Of a stretch of DNA of 64,000 nucleotides, positions 1 to 11,569 are shown one piece after another; position 1 is the stretch's first letter, and every line of letters starts with the position of its first letter. A model generated the notes under the pieces. It did not search any database and had not been told where the DNA came from. It worked only from the letters and a program-made list of their open reading frames with translations. Source of the stretch: Phragmites australis (Eukaryota; Streptophyta; Magnoliopsida; Poales; Poaceae); contig NC_084933.1 in the NCBI RefSeq assembly GCF_958298935.1, positions 25,878,334-25,942,333 on the forward strand. The letters are read 5' to 3'. Both the position numbers and the translations under genes were made by a program.

Positions 1-1037
1 GCTTGGTATGATAGGCTTAGGTCTTTCTTATTAGAGCATAGGTATGTCATGGGGTTCGTTAATAAAACTTTATTCACTCTCAGATATAGCAAATATTTCC
101 TACTTGTTCAGATTTACGTGGATGATATCATTTTTTGTGGCTCTTCTCATACACTTGTGGCCAAGTTTGCAGAAACTATGAGCAGGGAGTTCGAGATATC
201 GATGATGGGCGAGCTCAACTTCTTTGTTGGACTTCAAATCAAGTAATGTAAGCAGGATACATTCATCCACTAGACGAAGTAAACCATGGAGCTGCTAAAT
301 AAGTTTGACATGAGCGACACGACGGTACCTCGACTGTGCTTGATCTGGATGAAGATAGCAAAGCGATGGACCAGTAGGAGTTCAGAAGCATGATTGGCTC
401 CCTTCTATATTTGACGGCGACAAGACTAGACATCCACTTTGCCATCTGCCTCTGCGCGCACTTCTAAGCTTCACCGAGGACATCTAACCGCTAAGTGGTG
501 AAACACATTGAGGTACCTCAAGCACACTTTTAAGTATGGACTTCGGTTTTCTGCTTCCTCTTTGCTTTCTCTTCAAGGTTTTTTCGATGTGGATTTTTCT
601 AGGTGTAGAATTGATAGGAAGAGTACTTTTGGTACGTGTTATTTCTTGGGTACTTCTCTTGTGTGCTGATCTTCTTGCAAGCACTCTAGGGTTGCACAGT
701 CTACTATTGAAGCTGAATATATAGTTACCGCTAGTTGTTGCTCACAGATTTTGTGGATGGTTGCTACCTTGAGGGAATTTAGGTTAGATTTCAGGAGTGT
801 GCCACTTTTGTGTGACAACTCTAGTGCCACCAGCTTAGCTAACAACCTAGTTTAGCATTCCAGAACAAAATATATAGATGTGAGATTCTATTTTCTGAGA
901 GACCACAATGAGAAAGGGGACATAGATTTAAACTATATTGATACCCAAAACTAGCTAACTGATATCTTCACCAAGCCTCTAGATGCTACTAGATTTGTCT
1001 ATTTGAGAGGAGAGCTTGGTGTGTGCCATTCCTGTAG
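1..1037 (+). pseudogene. Ty1/copia retrotransposon pol remnant (reverse transcriptase to RNase H)
   Basis: This is the 3' part of a copia polyprotein, read in pieces. Positions 49-246 give reverse transcriptase with the YVDDIIF catalytic box and the downstream ELNFFVGLQIK stretch. Around 495-545 the frame reads VKHIERYLKHTLKYG. From about 690 to 1035 comes the RNase H tail, with STIEAEY, the LCDNSSA and HSRTKYIDVR blocks, and then LTDIFTKPLD and LRGELGVCHS. Several stops and frame changes separate the pieces, so it is dead. The gag and integrase parts lie outside the window or are lost. Family assignment to copia is firm; the lineage (possibly SIRE/Maximus, from the long tail that follows) is inference. 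Confidence 0.9.
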
Positions 1038-2489
1038 TATTGTGTAAGGGAGAGTCTTTCATGTACATACTCTATCTTATTTTTGTTGCATTTGTATTTT
1101 CATCACATTTTGAATGATATTCATAGTAGTTAAACTCATTTATATGTTCATTGCACTTTTTTTACTATGTGTGAATTTGTGCTAAATGTAGTGGATCTAT
1201 AACAATTTTGCGAGCTTAGACTTTTTATTGCAGCATATCATAAAATATGCTGAGCAAGCTTGTATTTTCTAAGGATGAACTTAAAATATGAATGATAAAC
1301 CTAATCACTTGTCACCCTTGAGTGTTTGCTTTAACTTGATTAGTGTTTATATTAGGGCTAGTTCTGTGAAAAGCTTGTGCTAGGCCGCTTTGTTCAGCTT
1401 CACAAATCTGGGGTCTTTGATCTTTATATATGTAAATGTTTGACCCATGATTAGCCCTTGAGAGAGCATGTGCTCTTTTGTGTCGCAAAGGCATAATTTA
1501 TCTTGGCTTTGTAAAAAATTATATCTCTTGAATCCTATGTTAAGTTTATCAAATGAATGATCAAAATTTGAGCTAAAATTGCATCCAATACGATGGCTTA
1601 ATGCTTCATGTGGTTTGCCAAAGAAGTGAACTCATGGTTGCTAAAGTTCACCTGAGGATAAAAAAAATGTTCAAACGATAAATTTAACTTGTGCTTTTGT
1701 AATGTTCTAAGTATGTTCTTTTTCATCTTGTCCAACTAAAGCTTGGATTGATATGTTCTGTTTGCATAGCTCGTCGGGTTGAACTTGGTTGCCTAGTTTG
1801 AATTTGATATAGCACTAGTTTCTCTGATTTTTGCACTGACTATGAAATTGTGGATGCTTTTGTAGTGACATCTTTTTGATAATTGAACAACATATTAAAA
1901 ACTTATATACTTCCAGTGCTTGTGATATAGAATCACTTTGAGACTTTGTGCGCTTTTGAGTTATATTGTTTACTCCTTATAGTACTTTGAACTCTCTAGT
2001 CCTTGCAAGTGCTTTGTGATCTATATGTGAAACTTTGTAGGTTTACATTGTATTCGCACATTTTTTGTATTGTCCAATGGGAAGTAAAATGGACGAAATT
2101 GCATAAGATAGGGGAGCCTTTGCATGTCCTTATCCCTTTGTGCATTCATGATAAATTCATTGCCAATAAGCGGGGGGGGGGGGGGGAGGGGGAGAAAAAT
2201 GATACAAGAGGGAGAAAATACAATATCGTGAGTTTTGATTGCTTCTTTTTGGCTTCTAGTTTTAGGCTTTTGCAATTCCATCTTATGCTAAATGATCTTA
2301 TTATTTTGCTTTTCTTTGGTCTTTGGATCACTTAGATGTGCTTATTGGTTCTTGTGTTTTAACTCTTTTCTTGATCTTCATATGTGTTGTGAATGGACTC
2401 ATCAAGGGGGAGTCATTGACAACGTTAGTTTTGAGTGGAATTTGGTTGGCATGAGTGTGTTTATGCAAGATTCTGCTTATAGCTAACCA
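1038..2489 (+). other. Non-coding tail of the copia element
   Basis: AT-rich sequence with no supported gene. A purine-rich tract of polypurine-tract type lies at about 2398-2413 (tcatcaagggggag). A run of 15 G residues at about 2172-2186 is followed by more G-rich sequence. The region plausibly represents the long spacer between pol and the 3' LTR seen in SIRE-type copia elements. No env-like protein can be read. Confidence 0.45.
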
Positions 2490-4720
2490 TTATTGGAAAG
2501 TACAATAGAGTTGATGTGAATCCAGGGAAAATTACCTCACCGGATCATCCAGTGATTGGGATTTTGCACTCATCGGATTGTTTGGTGTTAAGGTGAAGGG
2601 ATCATCAAAGCATTTCAGCGTAGAAAGAAAAGTGAGAGTAGTGCACTGGATGGTCTGGCGAGGGCAAGCGACATTACCAGACTAATTCTTGCAGAGAGGG
2701 TGCAGAAGCGAGTCAGGTGAAGATGAAGGCACCTGATGGTCTAGTGCTTATGCCTTGTGCACATTGGACTATTCACCGAATAAATTTTTGCAGAGAGGTT
2801 GCAAATGAGAGTCTGGTGCATGTGAATAGACCGAATAATCCGGTGATGGACATGAGTTCACCTGAGCATCTCACCGGAGCTTTTCTTATAGAGAACAAAT
2901 TAGCACAAATGAAGTTGAACTTACCAGATAGTCTGGTGTTGAAAGGATCTAATGTCCCTAGAGGGGGGGGGGGGTGAATAGGGCACTAAACAAAAACACT
3001 AAACCAACTACCAAATTCTAGAACAAAAAGCAATCTTAGTGTAGAATGAATAAAAGCAATTAGACGACCTAGCAAGCTAGAATGATAAGCACAAATATGC
3101 AAGCATACAGAACATAAGTAAACTGCAGAATTGAAACTTGCATGAAGGAAATGCTAGAAGCAAAATACGGAATGTAACAAGCGTAGGAAAATGGGACATC
3201 GAGTTTTTCTCGAGGTATCAAATAGTTGACACTCTCCACTAATCCTCGTTGGAGCATTCACACAAAGATGTTTCTCCCCCTTGAGTCACTGAGACTCAAG
3301 TGCTCACTAGTGATTGCCACTGCTCCATCTCCATATTGGCGGGCATCAAACCAAGTACACGAGCTTCCCGGGGCTCCCACAAGACCTCCAAGAGCTCACA
3401 GAGAACACCTCCAATCTCCACGACCGGCTAGATATTTCCAACCACCAAGAGTAACAAGCTAACTGGTTCACTTGATCCCTATCAAACCTAAATAGCAGCT
3501 AAATGCACACTCGCTACTCTTGAAGCACTAATGGAGTCATTAATCTTCAATTAAGAACTTGCAAATCATCTCAAGTGCTCTCCCTTGCTTCTAGATGATA
3601 CACACTGTGTATGAATGCTTCTGAGCTATAAGAGAGACGAATGAAACCAAGTGAGGGGGTATATATAGGCTAAAGGTCCAAATCTAGCCATTGCCCAACC
3701 ACTCACATTTTCTGTGAATACCGGATGGTGCTGTGCACACACCTCTATTAATAGCGGACAATCCAGTGAGTATACTTTTTCCACACACTGGTCTGCCAGT
3801 TGTCAGAGCCGTTGAAAAATGCTCCGGTGAGTTATAGTCTTCTGGACTGTGACACAAGTCACAAAATACTTCGGCGTGATATCCATCTCATCACCGGATC
3901 ATCCGTTGCCTTATAATCCATTTTCTCTGAAAATACCAAGCTTCTGTTAAATAGTCTAGTGATAACTCCTTTAAGTCACAGGACAACACGGTCAGTTCAA
4001 CTCAAATTTTCTCCAAAAAAACAGTCCTTCTATTAAATAGTCTGGTGTATACATCCTTCAGATCACCAGACAATCCGGTTCATGTAACTTCAAATTTCTC
4101 TGAAAAATGACTCTTCTATTAAATGCTTCGGTGCAAAATTCCTCCCATCATCGAATAATCCAATGAGGTCATTTAAAATCTTCACAGAGAGGGAAAATAG
4201 TCTGGTGAGTTTAATCCTTCTCGCACCGAACAGTCCAGTGAGAACTAATTTTCTGGAACTCGTCCAATTCTATCGACTTTGAGTTCTAACTTCTCACCCA
4301 TAGACTTCTGTGAGCTACCTAGAGCTAGAATTTCACAAGTATGTATCCAACTATGTATAGACTTAACTAGATCAAGATACAATACTTAGCCCCCTTTATA
4401 GTATGGTCAAAAGACAAAAAAAAATCTATATCTACTCTAAGTGTCCTTTATCACTTTGTAACACTTAGAACTAGAAGATCCTTAATCTTGACGCAAAAGT
4501 CCTTTGATCGACCAATAGAATTCTATGAGGGAAAAAACCCCATTCAATCATTGTGAACTAAAAAATTTGATTCCTTTCAAAACATACGCTTTAGTAACAA
4601 TGATGTGGTTGTCATTAATCACCGAAACACTTACCACTTGTTTAGGGGCCTATATGCTACATGTGTTCAAGAGCATAACACATCGGAACATCCGATGTTT
4701 ATGATTTCTGCATGATGTAC
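2490..4720 (+). repeat. LTR-like sequence of a copia-type retrotransposon (boundaries unclear)
   Basis: The stretch is full of short variants of the motif 'accggatcatccggtg' and 'tctggtg', and contains the phrase 'ccctagagggggg...tgaatagggc' at about 2955-2985. Both are hallmarks of long grass copia LTRs. No matching second LTR or target duplication is visible in the window, so the ends given are approximate and it may be more than one nested fragment. Confidence 0.45.
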
Positions 4721-5400
4721 TTTCATTTGAGGATTTTTGTTTTAAGCTAACCTGGAGATGGTTTTAGAGTGGGAGGAACATATTTGCTTTTTTCATGGTG
4801 TGTAGGTGATGGATGCATGTGCTTGAATTCCTCTCCTTCTAATCTCTCTCTGTTGGTTCTCTTATAAGTTTGAAAGTTTTTTTTTATTATGATTTTTATT
4901 TTTCTTTTGACCAGTAGTTTTATCACCTTTGTGAAGTAATTTTTCTTGTTGCTAAAGGCATATACGTTCATATGCTCATGTATTTGAGAGGATCTTAAAT
5001 CCTCTTGCCTTTAGATCATCAACTTCGAGAGTTGCTTCTTTTAGTCACTATCTTTTTACTTTGTTCTTCATCAAGTTTCAAACTTTTGTGTATAAAGACA
5101 CATAGAAAGGTCTTAAATAGAATCTATGTTTCATATTTTATCTATAGAGTCATATTATTTTGAAACTTTTTTCTCGTTTTGTCTCTCTAAAATTTACGAT
5201 CCGTTATATGTTTTAAAGAGCGTCGAGTGAAAAATATATATCATATATTTTATAAAAAATCAGTAAGATGTCTATTGATCCATCTCTAAGCGACTATCTC
5301 GATCCTACATTTCCTGAAGATCCTAGTCCACACGCGATTTTTTTACCCATGTATTAGTACTATGGTTAATTGTATCAGTACTCATCAGTAGAGAAGGTTG
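4721..5400. other. Intergenic gap, no gene seen
   Basis: AT-rich sequence between the copia remnant and the SPX-MFS promoter. No open frame of credible composition and no recognisable domain was found. Confidence 0.4.
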
Positions 5401-6034
5401 CAGGCCCATCATATACCTGGACGCAAGCAAAAACAAAGGCCGGACGTGGACGTCGTTAGCCTAGTTAAACGACAATATCATGTCGTTGAGCTGAATGTGT
5501 ATCGAGTGGACCAGAGACGACGAGCCATGCTAGCACTTCATCCCTTGCACGGCGGATTGCTTTGAGATTGTATCTGGCAAAAGGACGGCGCGTCGTGTTT
5601 CTCGTGTCTCGTGTTTGTTTACGAGATCGACTGGTTGCTGCATCTACGCCAAGACATAACCAGCTGGGTCCTCGATTTGCTGGTCTGCGATGCAAGTTAT
5701 TTTGGCACGTACTACGGCTAAGCCAGGCCAGGCTACCACGAAACGGTCCCTGGATATCGTTGAGCTCACATGCCCCGGACTCCTGACGCGAAATATTGCA
5801 TTCACGGAGCACGAGGGCGAAGACGGGTAAACGCTGGCCACTGACGCTCGCAATCCAGAATGACGTGGTCCGGGTCGAAATCTTCCACGTCCGCGACCGT
5901 TACACGCGAGCACAAGGCCACCGCAGCCGCGAGTGCCGTCTCAGCCACAGCAGTTCGGAGCAGCCCGTCTGTCCCTTCTTCCTCCCTCTCCTCCCCACGC
6001 GCGCGCTCTATAAATTCCACTCCCCACTTCCGCC
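5401..6034 (+). promoter_or_regulatory. Promoter of the SPX-MFS gene, with TATA box
   Basis: GC content rises sharply here. A canonical TATA box (TATAAAT, 6009-6015) lies in a GC-rich context, which predicts a start of transcription near 6035-6045. I found no exact GNATATNC phosphate-response site in this stretch; GGATATCG near 5753 misses by one base. Assignment to SPX-MFS rests on the miR827 site in the leader downstream. Confidence 0.6.
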
Positions 6035-6166
6035 CGCAGCCTCCTGTCTTGCCCGGCGGCACACGAGGTAGCAGCAGCGCCATGGCACCCTTCTGACCGG
6101 CCGCTGCTGACTGCTGTGCTGCACATCTGTCCTTCCCGTACCGGCGGTACCGCGTTGTACATGTGT
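6035..6166 (+). other. Predicted non-coding leader exon 1 of SPX-MFS
   Basis: This exon runs from the predicted TATA-driven start to a GTGAGT donor at 6167-6172. It carries only a very short ATG frame (four codons from 6080), so it is read as 5' untranslated. The exact start is inferred from TATA spacing and has no direct support. Confidence 0.45.
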
Positions 6167-6321
6167 GTGAGTAATCCTCTGACCTCCGCGCGTGCCACCT
6201 GCCCGCCCACGCACATGACATGGTTTGCATCTTGCTTACATGGGTGATGGGTGGGTTTCTTTCCCGGTTTCTTGGGTCCTCTTCTCCGGCAACTTCTTAA
6301 TCTGTGCGTATTCCCCTGCAG

Positions 6322-6470
6322 GAAGCCAGAAGCTGCAGGTTTCCCGGTTCGTAGGTTTGGTGGCTCCGTACATGCGCGCTTGAGTTTGCTGATGTTCATC
6401 TAATTTACTGCGGGGAGAAGTAGCTATCTGCTGAGAGAAGGCAAAGGGGGAGAAATTGAAAGGTCACTGG
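6322..6470 (+). other. Predicted non-coding leader exon 2 of SPX-MFS (holds the miR827 site)
   Basis: It follows a pyrimidine-rich acceptor ending ttcccctgcag at 6321 and ends at a strong donor, CTGG|GTACGT, at 6471. No long open frame is present. The exon contains the 21-nt miR827-complementary site at 6383-6403, which ties it to the SPX-MFS coding exons 5 kb downstream. Confidence 0.55.
6383..6403 (+). promoter_or_regulatory. miR827 target site in the SPX-MFS leader
   Basis: Nineteen of 21 bases match the perfect complement of the plant miR827 sequence as I remember it. The mismatches fall opposite miRNA nucleotide 21 and nucleotide 9; the second is next to the cleavage bond. Rice SPX-MFS1 and SPX-MFS2 are known miR827 targets, and I recall the sites lying in their leaders. 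The match is in the expected place for this gene, so a real site is likely. The central mismatch could weaken slicing. Confidence 0.85.
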
Positions 6471-9400
6471 GTACGTTGAGTTACTTGATTCCTTCTCTAA
6501 TTTCGCCTTGCTGCTTGCTGCTCATGCCGTGCTCCCTTTTGGTGCGTTTTCGCTCTTCTCAGTATGATGTGATCATTTTTTTCCAAAAGGATAGCAAAAG
6601 TAGTATAAATTTTTTACAGAAGAAGAGAATTGATCTAGTTTATAAGAAAAATCGGGTTTGAAAGTCTCACAACTGCGTGGTTTTAAAGGAAACCAACAAA
6701 CAACCCTAAGATAACAATACGATATCAACTCGAGATAGACGCCAACACTAGAAAACACAATGAGACAAACATACAAGTTCAACCCAACTTAACTCGCATG
6801 CTAACCAAACAAGCGACAGACTTCCTCATAACTCGGTCAGCGGAGTCTTGCTCCCGTGCCACCACAACTCAACCAGCGGAGCCTCGCTCCGACTCCGCTA
6901 CAACACAACCCGGTTGGTGGAGCTATGCTCCCACGTCGCACCTCTCTATCACACAAGTTGGCAGCGCATCACTTTGGAGGAGCTCGCATTGGAACAAAAC
7001 GCTATTGAGAAGCGTCAAAACCATTGAAGATCCACCGCGAAACGAAGACGTAGGGATAGATCTTACAGAAGAAGGCGGCAATCCAAAGAGCAGACAGAGC
7101 CAAATCCAAACACGACCACGCCACCACAAAGTCGACTGCCACCATGGCGCGAGAAACTGCATCTCCATAGCGACGCCTCCAAAGAGGACGCGAGGTCGAG
7201 TCGCCGCTGTCGCCTATACGGTTGCCCAAACTAGGGTTTTACCCAAAGACTCCAGTGGAGGGGAGCGGGGAGATGCCATGACAACGCCTCCAAGGAGGAG
7301 AACAACGTCGGAGGGTGTCGCCATCGTCGATGCCGGTTAAAGACCAGGCAAAGCTTTTGCCAACGGTTCCCGCCTTTCACCCCTCGTGCACAACCCATCC
7401 GCACAAGGCCAAAGACCATAGCAGCAGCAACAACAATACCACCCTACAATTGTGTCGTCCCTCAGACATACCAGCGACACGAAGCTCCCCACGGGCCCAA
7501 CCTCAGAAGAGGAGGCTGGGCAAGGGGAGGAGCAGTGCAAACACCTCCTTGCAACCGCACCATCCCACAACCATCCCAGCATCATGAAGCTTCCCACGGG
7601 CCTAAACTGTAGAAGAGGAGGAGATCGAGCAAGGGAAGGAGCAACGCAAAAGCCAAGAGCCGATCACACAGGCGAGCAGCACCACGACGGCAACAAACAC
7701 ACGGGAAGCCCATGATGGCAAGGGAAGCTGGACGGCCGTGGCGCCCGGCAGCACGACGCCCAGCAACGCCAACAACGGGAAACGCACGTGGAGCCTATCA
7801 TGCGATAGCCAGCACAGCAGCAGCAGTAAGCGGGAGGCCTAGACGACAAACAACGCACTTGTCAATCACGGCATCATCGCGCACAATGAGCGGCGGAACG
7901 ACGAGCACGTGGCCTTAGGGCTGGCCATGCTGTAGCTCGAGGAGCTCGGCTCGAGGCAGGCCCTGGTGAAGCACCACCAACCCGCCATGCTGCACCAGCA
8001 GGCGCACACCGTCGCAGCGTCCACCACCTAGGCAACAACAGCATGGGCAGCAAGCCAGAACACCACCAGGTAGGGGTGGTCCACCACCACCAGATCCGGA
8101 CACAGAGCCAATGGATCTGGTCGGGACGCACCTGGATCCAGCGAGCCACCGGCAGATCTGGCTGGGAACAGCCAAAAAACACAGGGGGAGGGGGGGGGGA
8201 AGAAAGGGAAGAGAGAGGAGGGAAGCACAGATGGCACAGGGAGAAACCGGCCACCGCCACCGCCCGGCTGCCGAGCGGGGAGCGGTGCTACGAGCTTAGA
8301 CAGCGTGGCACGTTCACCCTAGAGTAGAGGGTCACTTGCCAAATGAAGATCCATACTGATGTGATCATCTTATCCGCCATGCGACGGCGACGAGATTTTC
8401 AGAGAAATGTCCGGCGTGGGCGAGCTCTAAACCGGCGCTCTCGTATATGAATGTTGCTTCTGATTGGCCCTTCTGATAAGTGAGAGGCAAAAAAGTACTA
8501 CTGTTTTGGAAAGATTCGATGGAAAGGTGTGTTTCGAGCGCTTGTTCTGCATGCCTTCCTATTTTCTTTTGTTTCGAGCGTTTGTTCCTCATGGTTTGCT
8601 TCCCACTTTCCATGATGTTGAACCTTTTTTCTTGTCCCAGCGAATTTGCAAGGTCCTAATATAAAGAGCAAGAGAACACATCTTACCTTTTCAACTCCAG
8701 AACAACCAATCATTCAGGACGAATGAGCAAGTGAGATAACTCTTTGTTTCTAAAAGACAAGTTGAATTAGAACTCTAGCTATCCCTAGTGATGATTCCGT
8801 ATCCTAAATGAGCTTCTCCGGTGAATGGCCATGATTATGTTGCCACGTCACATGCTGGCTCTGTGTCATTTTGCTACCTGGCTTATCGACTTGGACATTA
8901 TTGCTCACACCTGGCGACCAGTCAATTTTTGCAGATGTTGATCCATCTACATTTTTAATCTTTTGCCAGAGCTGTTAATATTATCTCTGATTTGATCTGT
9001 AGCCACTTCTTACGTAGAGTTTTGTCCTACTGTCCTTTGTCATTTACTGTACGCAATGGCCACATATATTTAGCACGTTTGATATTCTGCTGTAAATAAA
9101 CATTAGGAAAATTACAAAAAATAAAAAAATAAAAACGCTGACTCATTACTTGTTTGATTTCCTCTACTATATCAAACTTACACAACTTACAGGTAGCTAT
9201 TTCCAATTTTCCCATAAATGCGTTGCCTTAGACTACATACATCTTGAAATGATTACGTGGGCGGCCAAATCACCATTGATTCTTGTGCACGCAGAGGTCC
9301 AGCCGTCTGATTTAGACAACAGACCGGTTCCACAGGTTCGTCTACCCTGCCCCCAACGCTTGAGCACCGAGTAATACTTGGGTTCATTAGTATTTATGGT

Positions 9401-11540
9401 TTTAATCCGTGTGGCTCGAATGTTATCATGTGATGAGTAAAGATGAAAGTTTTGCTAAAGAGTTTGCTTGGGAGAAAAAAGATTTTACTGAGTTGGTTGG
9501 GCAACCCTAAATGGGAATCCCTGAATGTTATAGCCGTTCTATTGACTGACTGAAACGTTTCTCAATAGTGTACTTAATCGGTACAATCCTAACGCGTGTG
9601 CACTACTTTTGGAGGAATGAAATGTGTTGATTGGTAGATGGGATTTTTTTATTGATTCTCTAGATAGATTTTACGGTGCTTGGAAGTTATGATAGTCGTC
9701 CATTTAGACTAATTAAAGGGTTAAGAACGGAGAAGTACCTGTTGAAAGATATTTAAGTTGTGGATCGGTACCAAAAATTATGGATCAGGTCCGAAGTTGA
9801 AGAATAAGTCATAGAGTAGATTAGCAATTTTGTTACTAAGATCTAATTAGGCAGAGGGGTAGTTTAGTAAAAGCTCATTCATGGGCATCAACGAGGTGTG
9901 CATCCTCGACGACACCCTCCGCAACACCCTGCCGTCCCCCCGTCGGCGGCGACGGTGTAAATCTGCAAGAACTCGAGCAGGAACGTGACGTCGACGAGCA
10001 TCATCCACGCCAGCGTCTCGCCGCTGAAGTCGAGGTACCGGTTGTAGTATGCGCGGACCTTGCGCTCGAGGCGCGCAAACTGCTCGACGAGGGCGTCGAG
10101 CTTAAAGCCAGCGCAGAGCCGCTTCTGCGCACGCCGCGCCACGACGAGCTTGTAGCGCTCCATCTCGTACAGCTCGGGCTGCCAGTGGTGGTACGGGCCG
10201 AGCGCGATGAGTTGAGGCATGTAGGCCTCCGGCTTGTGCACCTGCAACTGATTGGGAACGTTGAACATGGATATTGGGATGCCGTTGTCGTCGACGCTGT
10301 CCTCCTGGAGGGATTGCCGGATCTGGACCACCCACCTGACCTCATCGAACACTAGCGGCATCACATGCCGGCTTGCGGCCTGGTGATCGGAGGCGGCCAT
10401 TGCTACCACTAATGCCTAGCTAGCTCATGCGTTCTGCCTCTCACCGCCACTCACTAAGTCACTATAATTTATACGAGAGATGCTGGTCGTTGCGTTGTCT
10501 ACTTGCCTGTTAACCAGATCAATGGCGGTAATATATCAGACGATTAGTCAATTCAATTTTTCAAAATAGAATGGACAAAGTAAAGTTGGTGGCAGTGGTC
10601 CTTTCGGTTGGAAATGCTGAGACTTCATGTCGATCATATCTCGCCTTCATTTTTCACACGTTTTCCTTCTGCAGGGAGACAATCAGAGCTGCAGATGCCG
10701 ATCAGATTACGGGAGTACAATTAGATCAAAGATCAATTACTAAATTGCCCATATTTACATTTATTCAAGTTCCTAACCTACCCTCGTAGAAATCAGTAGT
10801 GATCACAATCCGGAGGTGGAGGAACCGGAGGTTCCCCCAAGCATCGTAACAAACCTCGATTCTCTAAACCAAACACGCTGTTAGTTCCTCTTCTGTTCTC
10901 CTTGAGATCTACTGTAAGATACTCATTGATCATGATTTAGACTTTGAGATTGTGATTTTTTTAATAAAAAAATCTTTATTATTTCTTATCATTATAACAA
11001 GGAGATACAACAGCATAAAAGTTTACTTCTAGTCTATGCACCACCATGATACATACAACCCGAAATAAGTATGAACATCACAAACAAAATAAAAAACATG
11101 GAATTGTGATTTATGAATAAAAAAACATAAAAAAACATGGGATTGTGATTTATGAATAGAAAAACATGGGACATGGATGGTGTGTGATCAGCAACCATTT
11201 ATTTGGATTTAATTTGACTACGTACGCTGAACCGTGCGAGCACATACTGAATGATTGGCTAAACCTTAGTTTTGCATCGTTATCTTTCCTTGTGTTGTAC
11301 TGCAAGGCAACCACTAGTTTGATAGAAGCAAATAAGTCGACTTACCGATCAAACAAATACAAAACGGTAGCTTTCAACAAGTCTGTTTTCCAACAAAAAG
11401 AAAAGAAAAGAAAAGGAAGCCTGCTTATGTAATAGCATTATATCGTTTTTTTTAAGGAGAAAAGGACTTACACTAAAATAGTAGCAAAAATCATATAGCT
11501 CTATTCATTTTCTAACATTTCATCTAACAATCTATATTCA
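6471..11540 (+). other. Long leader intron of SPX-MFS, filled with repeats
   Basis: About 5 kb lies between leader exon 2 and the first coding exon. Positions 6650-8350 are GC-rich, A/C-biased on this strand, and carry short imperfect repeats of 'gcggagcctcgctcc' type near 6835-6925. This looks like an unclassified transposon with no readable enzyme. An antisense DUF247 gene fragment sits at 9838-10409. A short direct repeat of about 40 bases built on 'attgtgatttatgaata' lies at about 11099-11168. The acceptor before the start codon is probably at about 11540 or 11553. Confidence 0.5.
9838..10409 (-). pseudogene. DUF247-family gene fragment, truncated
   Basis: The minus-strand frame starts near 10409 and reads the DUF247 opening: IPISMFNVPNQLQ, then KPEAYMPQLIALGPYHHW, ELYEMERYKL, and FLLEFLQIY. 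DUF247 proteins are plant membrane-anchored proteins of mostly unknown role, usually 400-550 residues; some members in grasses belong to the self-incompatibility loci. Here only about the first 155 residues are in frame. After VAADGG the family sequence (VLRRVSSRM) continues in another frame, so a small indel has occurred, and homology stops at about 9860. The C-terminal two thirds, including the membrane anchor, are missing. It lies antisense inside the SPX-MFS leader intron and is most likely a captured or dispersed pseudogene. Confidence 0.85.
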
Positions 11541-11569
11541 GTTTCCGTATCAGATAGTGAAACGGCAGG

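Noticed and set aside
5465..6399. Several overlapping 90-150 residue frames around the SPX-MFS promoter and leader
   Set aside because: High GC content alone explains them. The TATA box, splice sites and miR827 site show this is promoter and leader.
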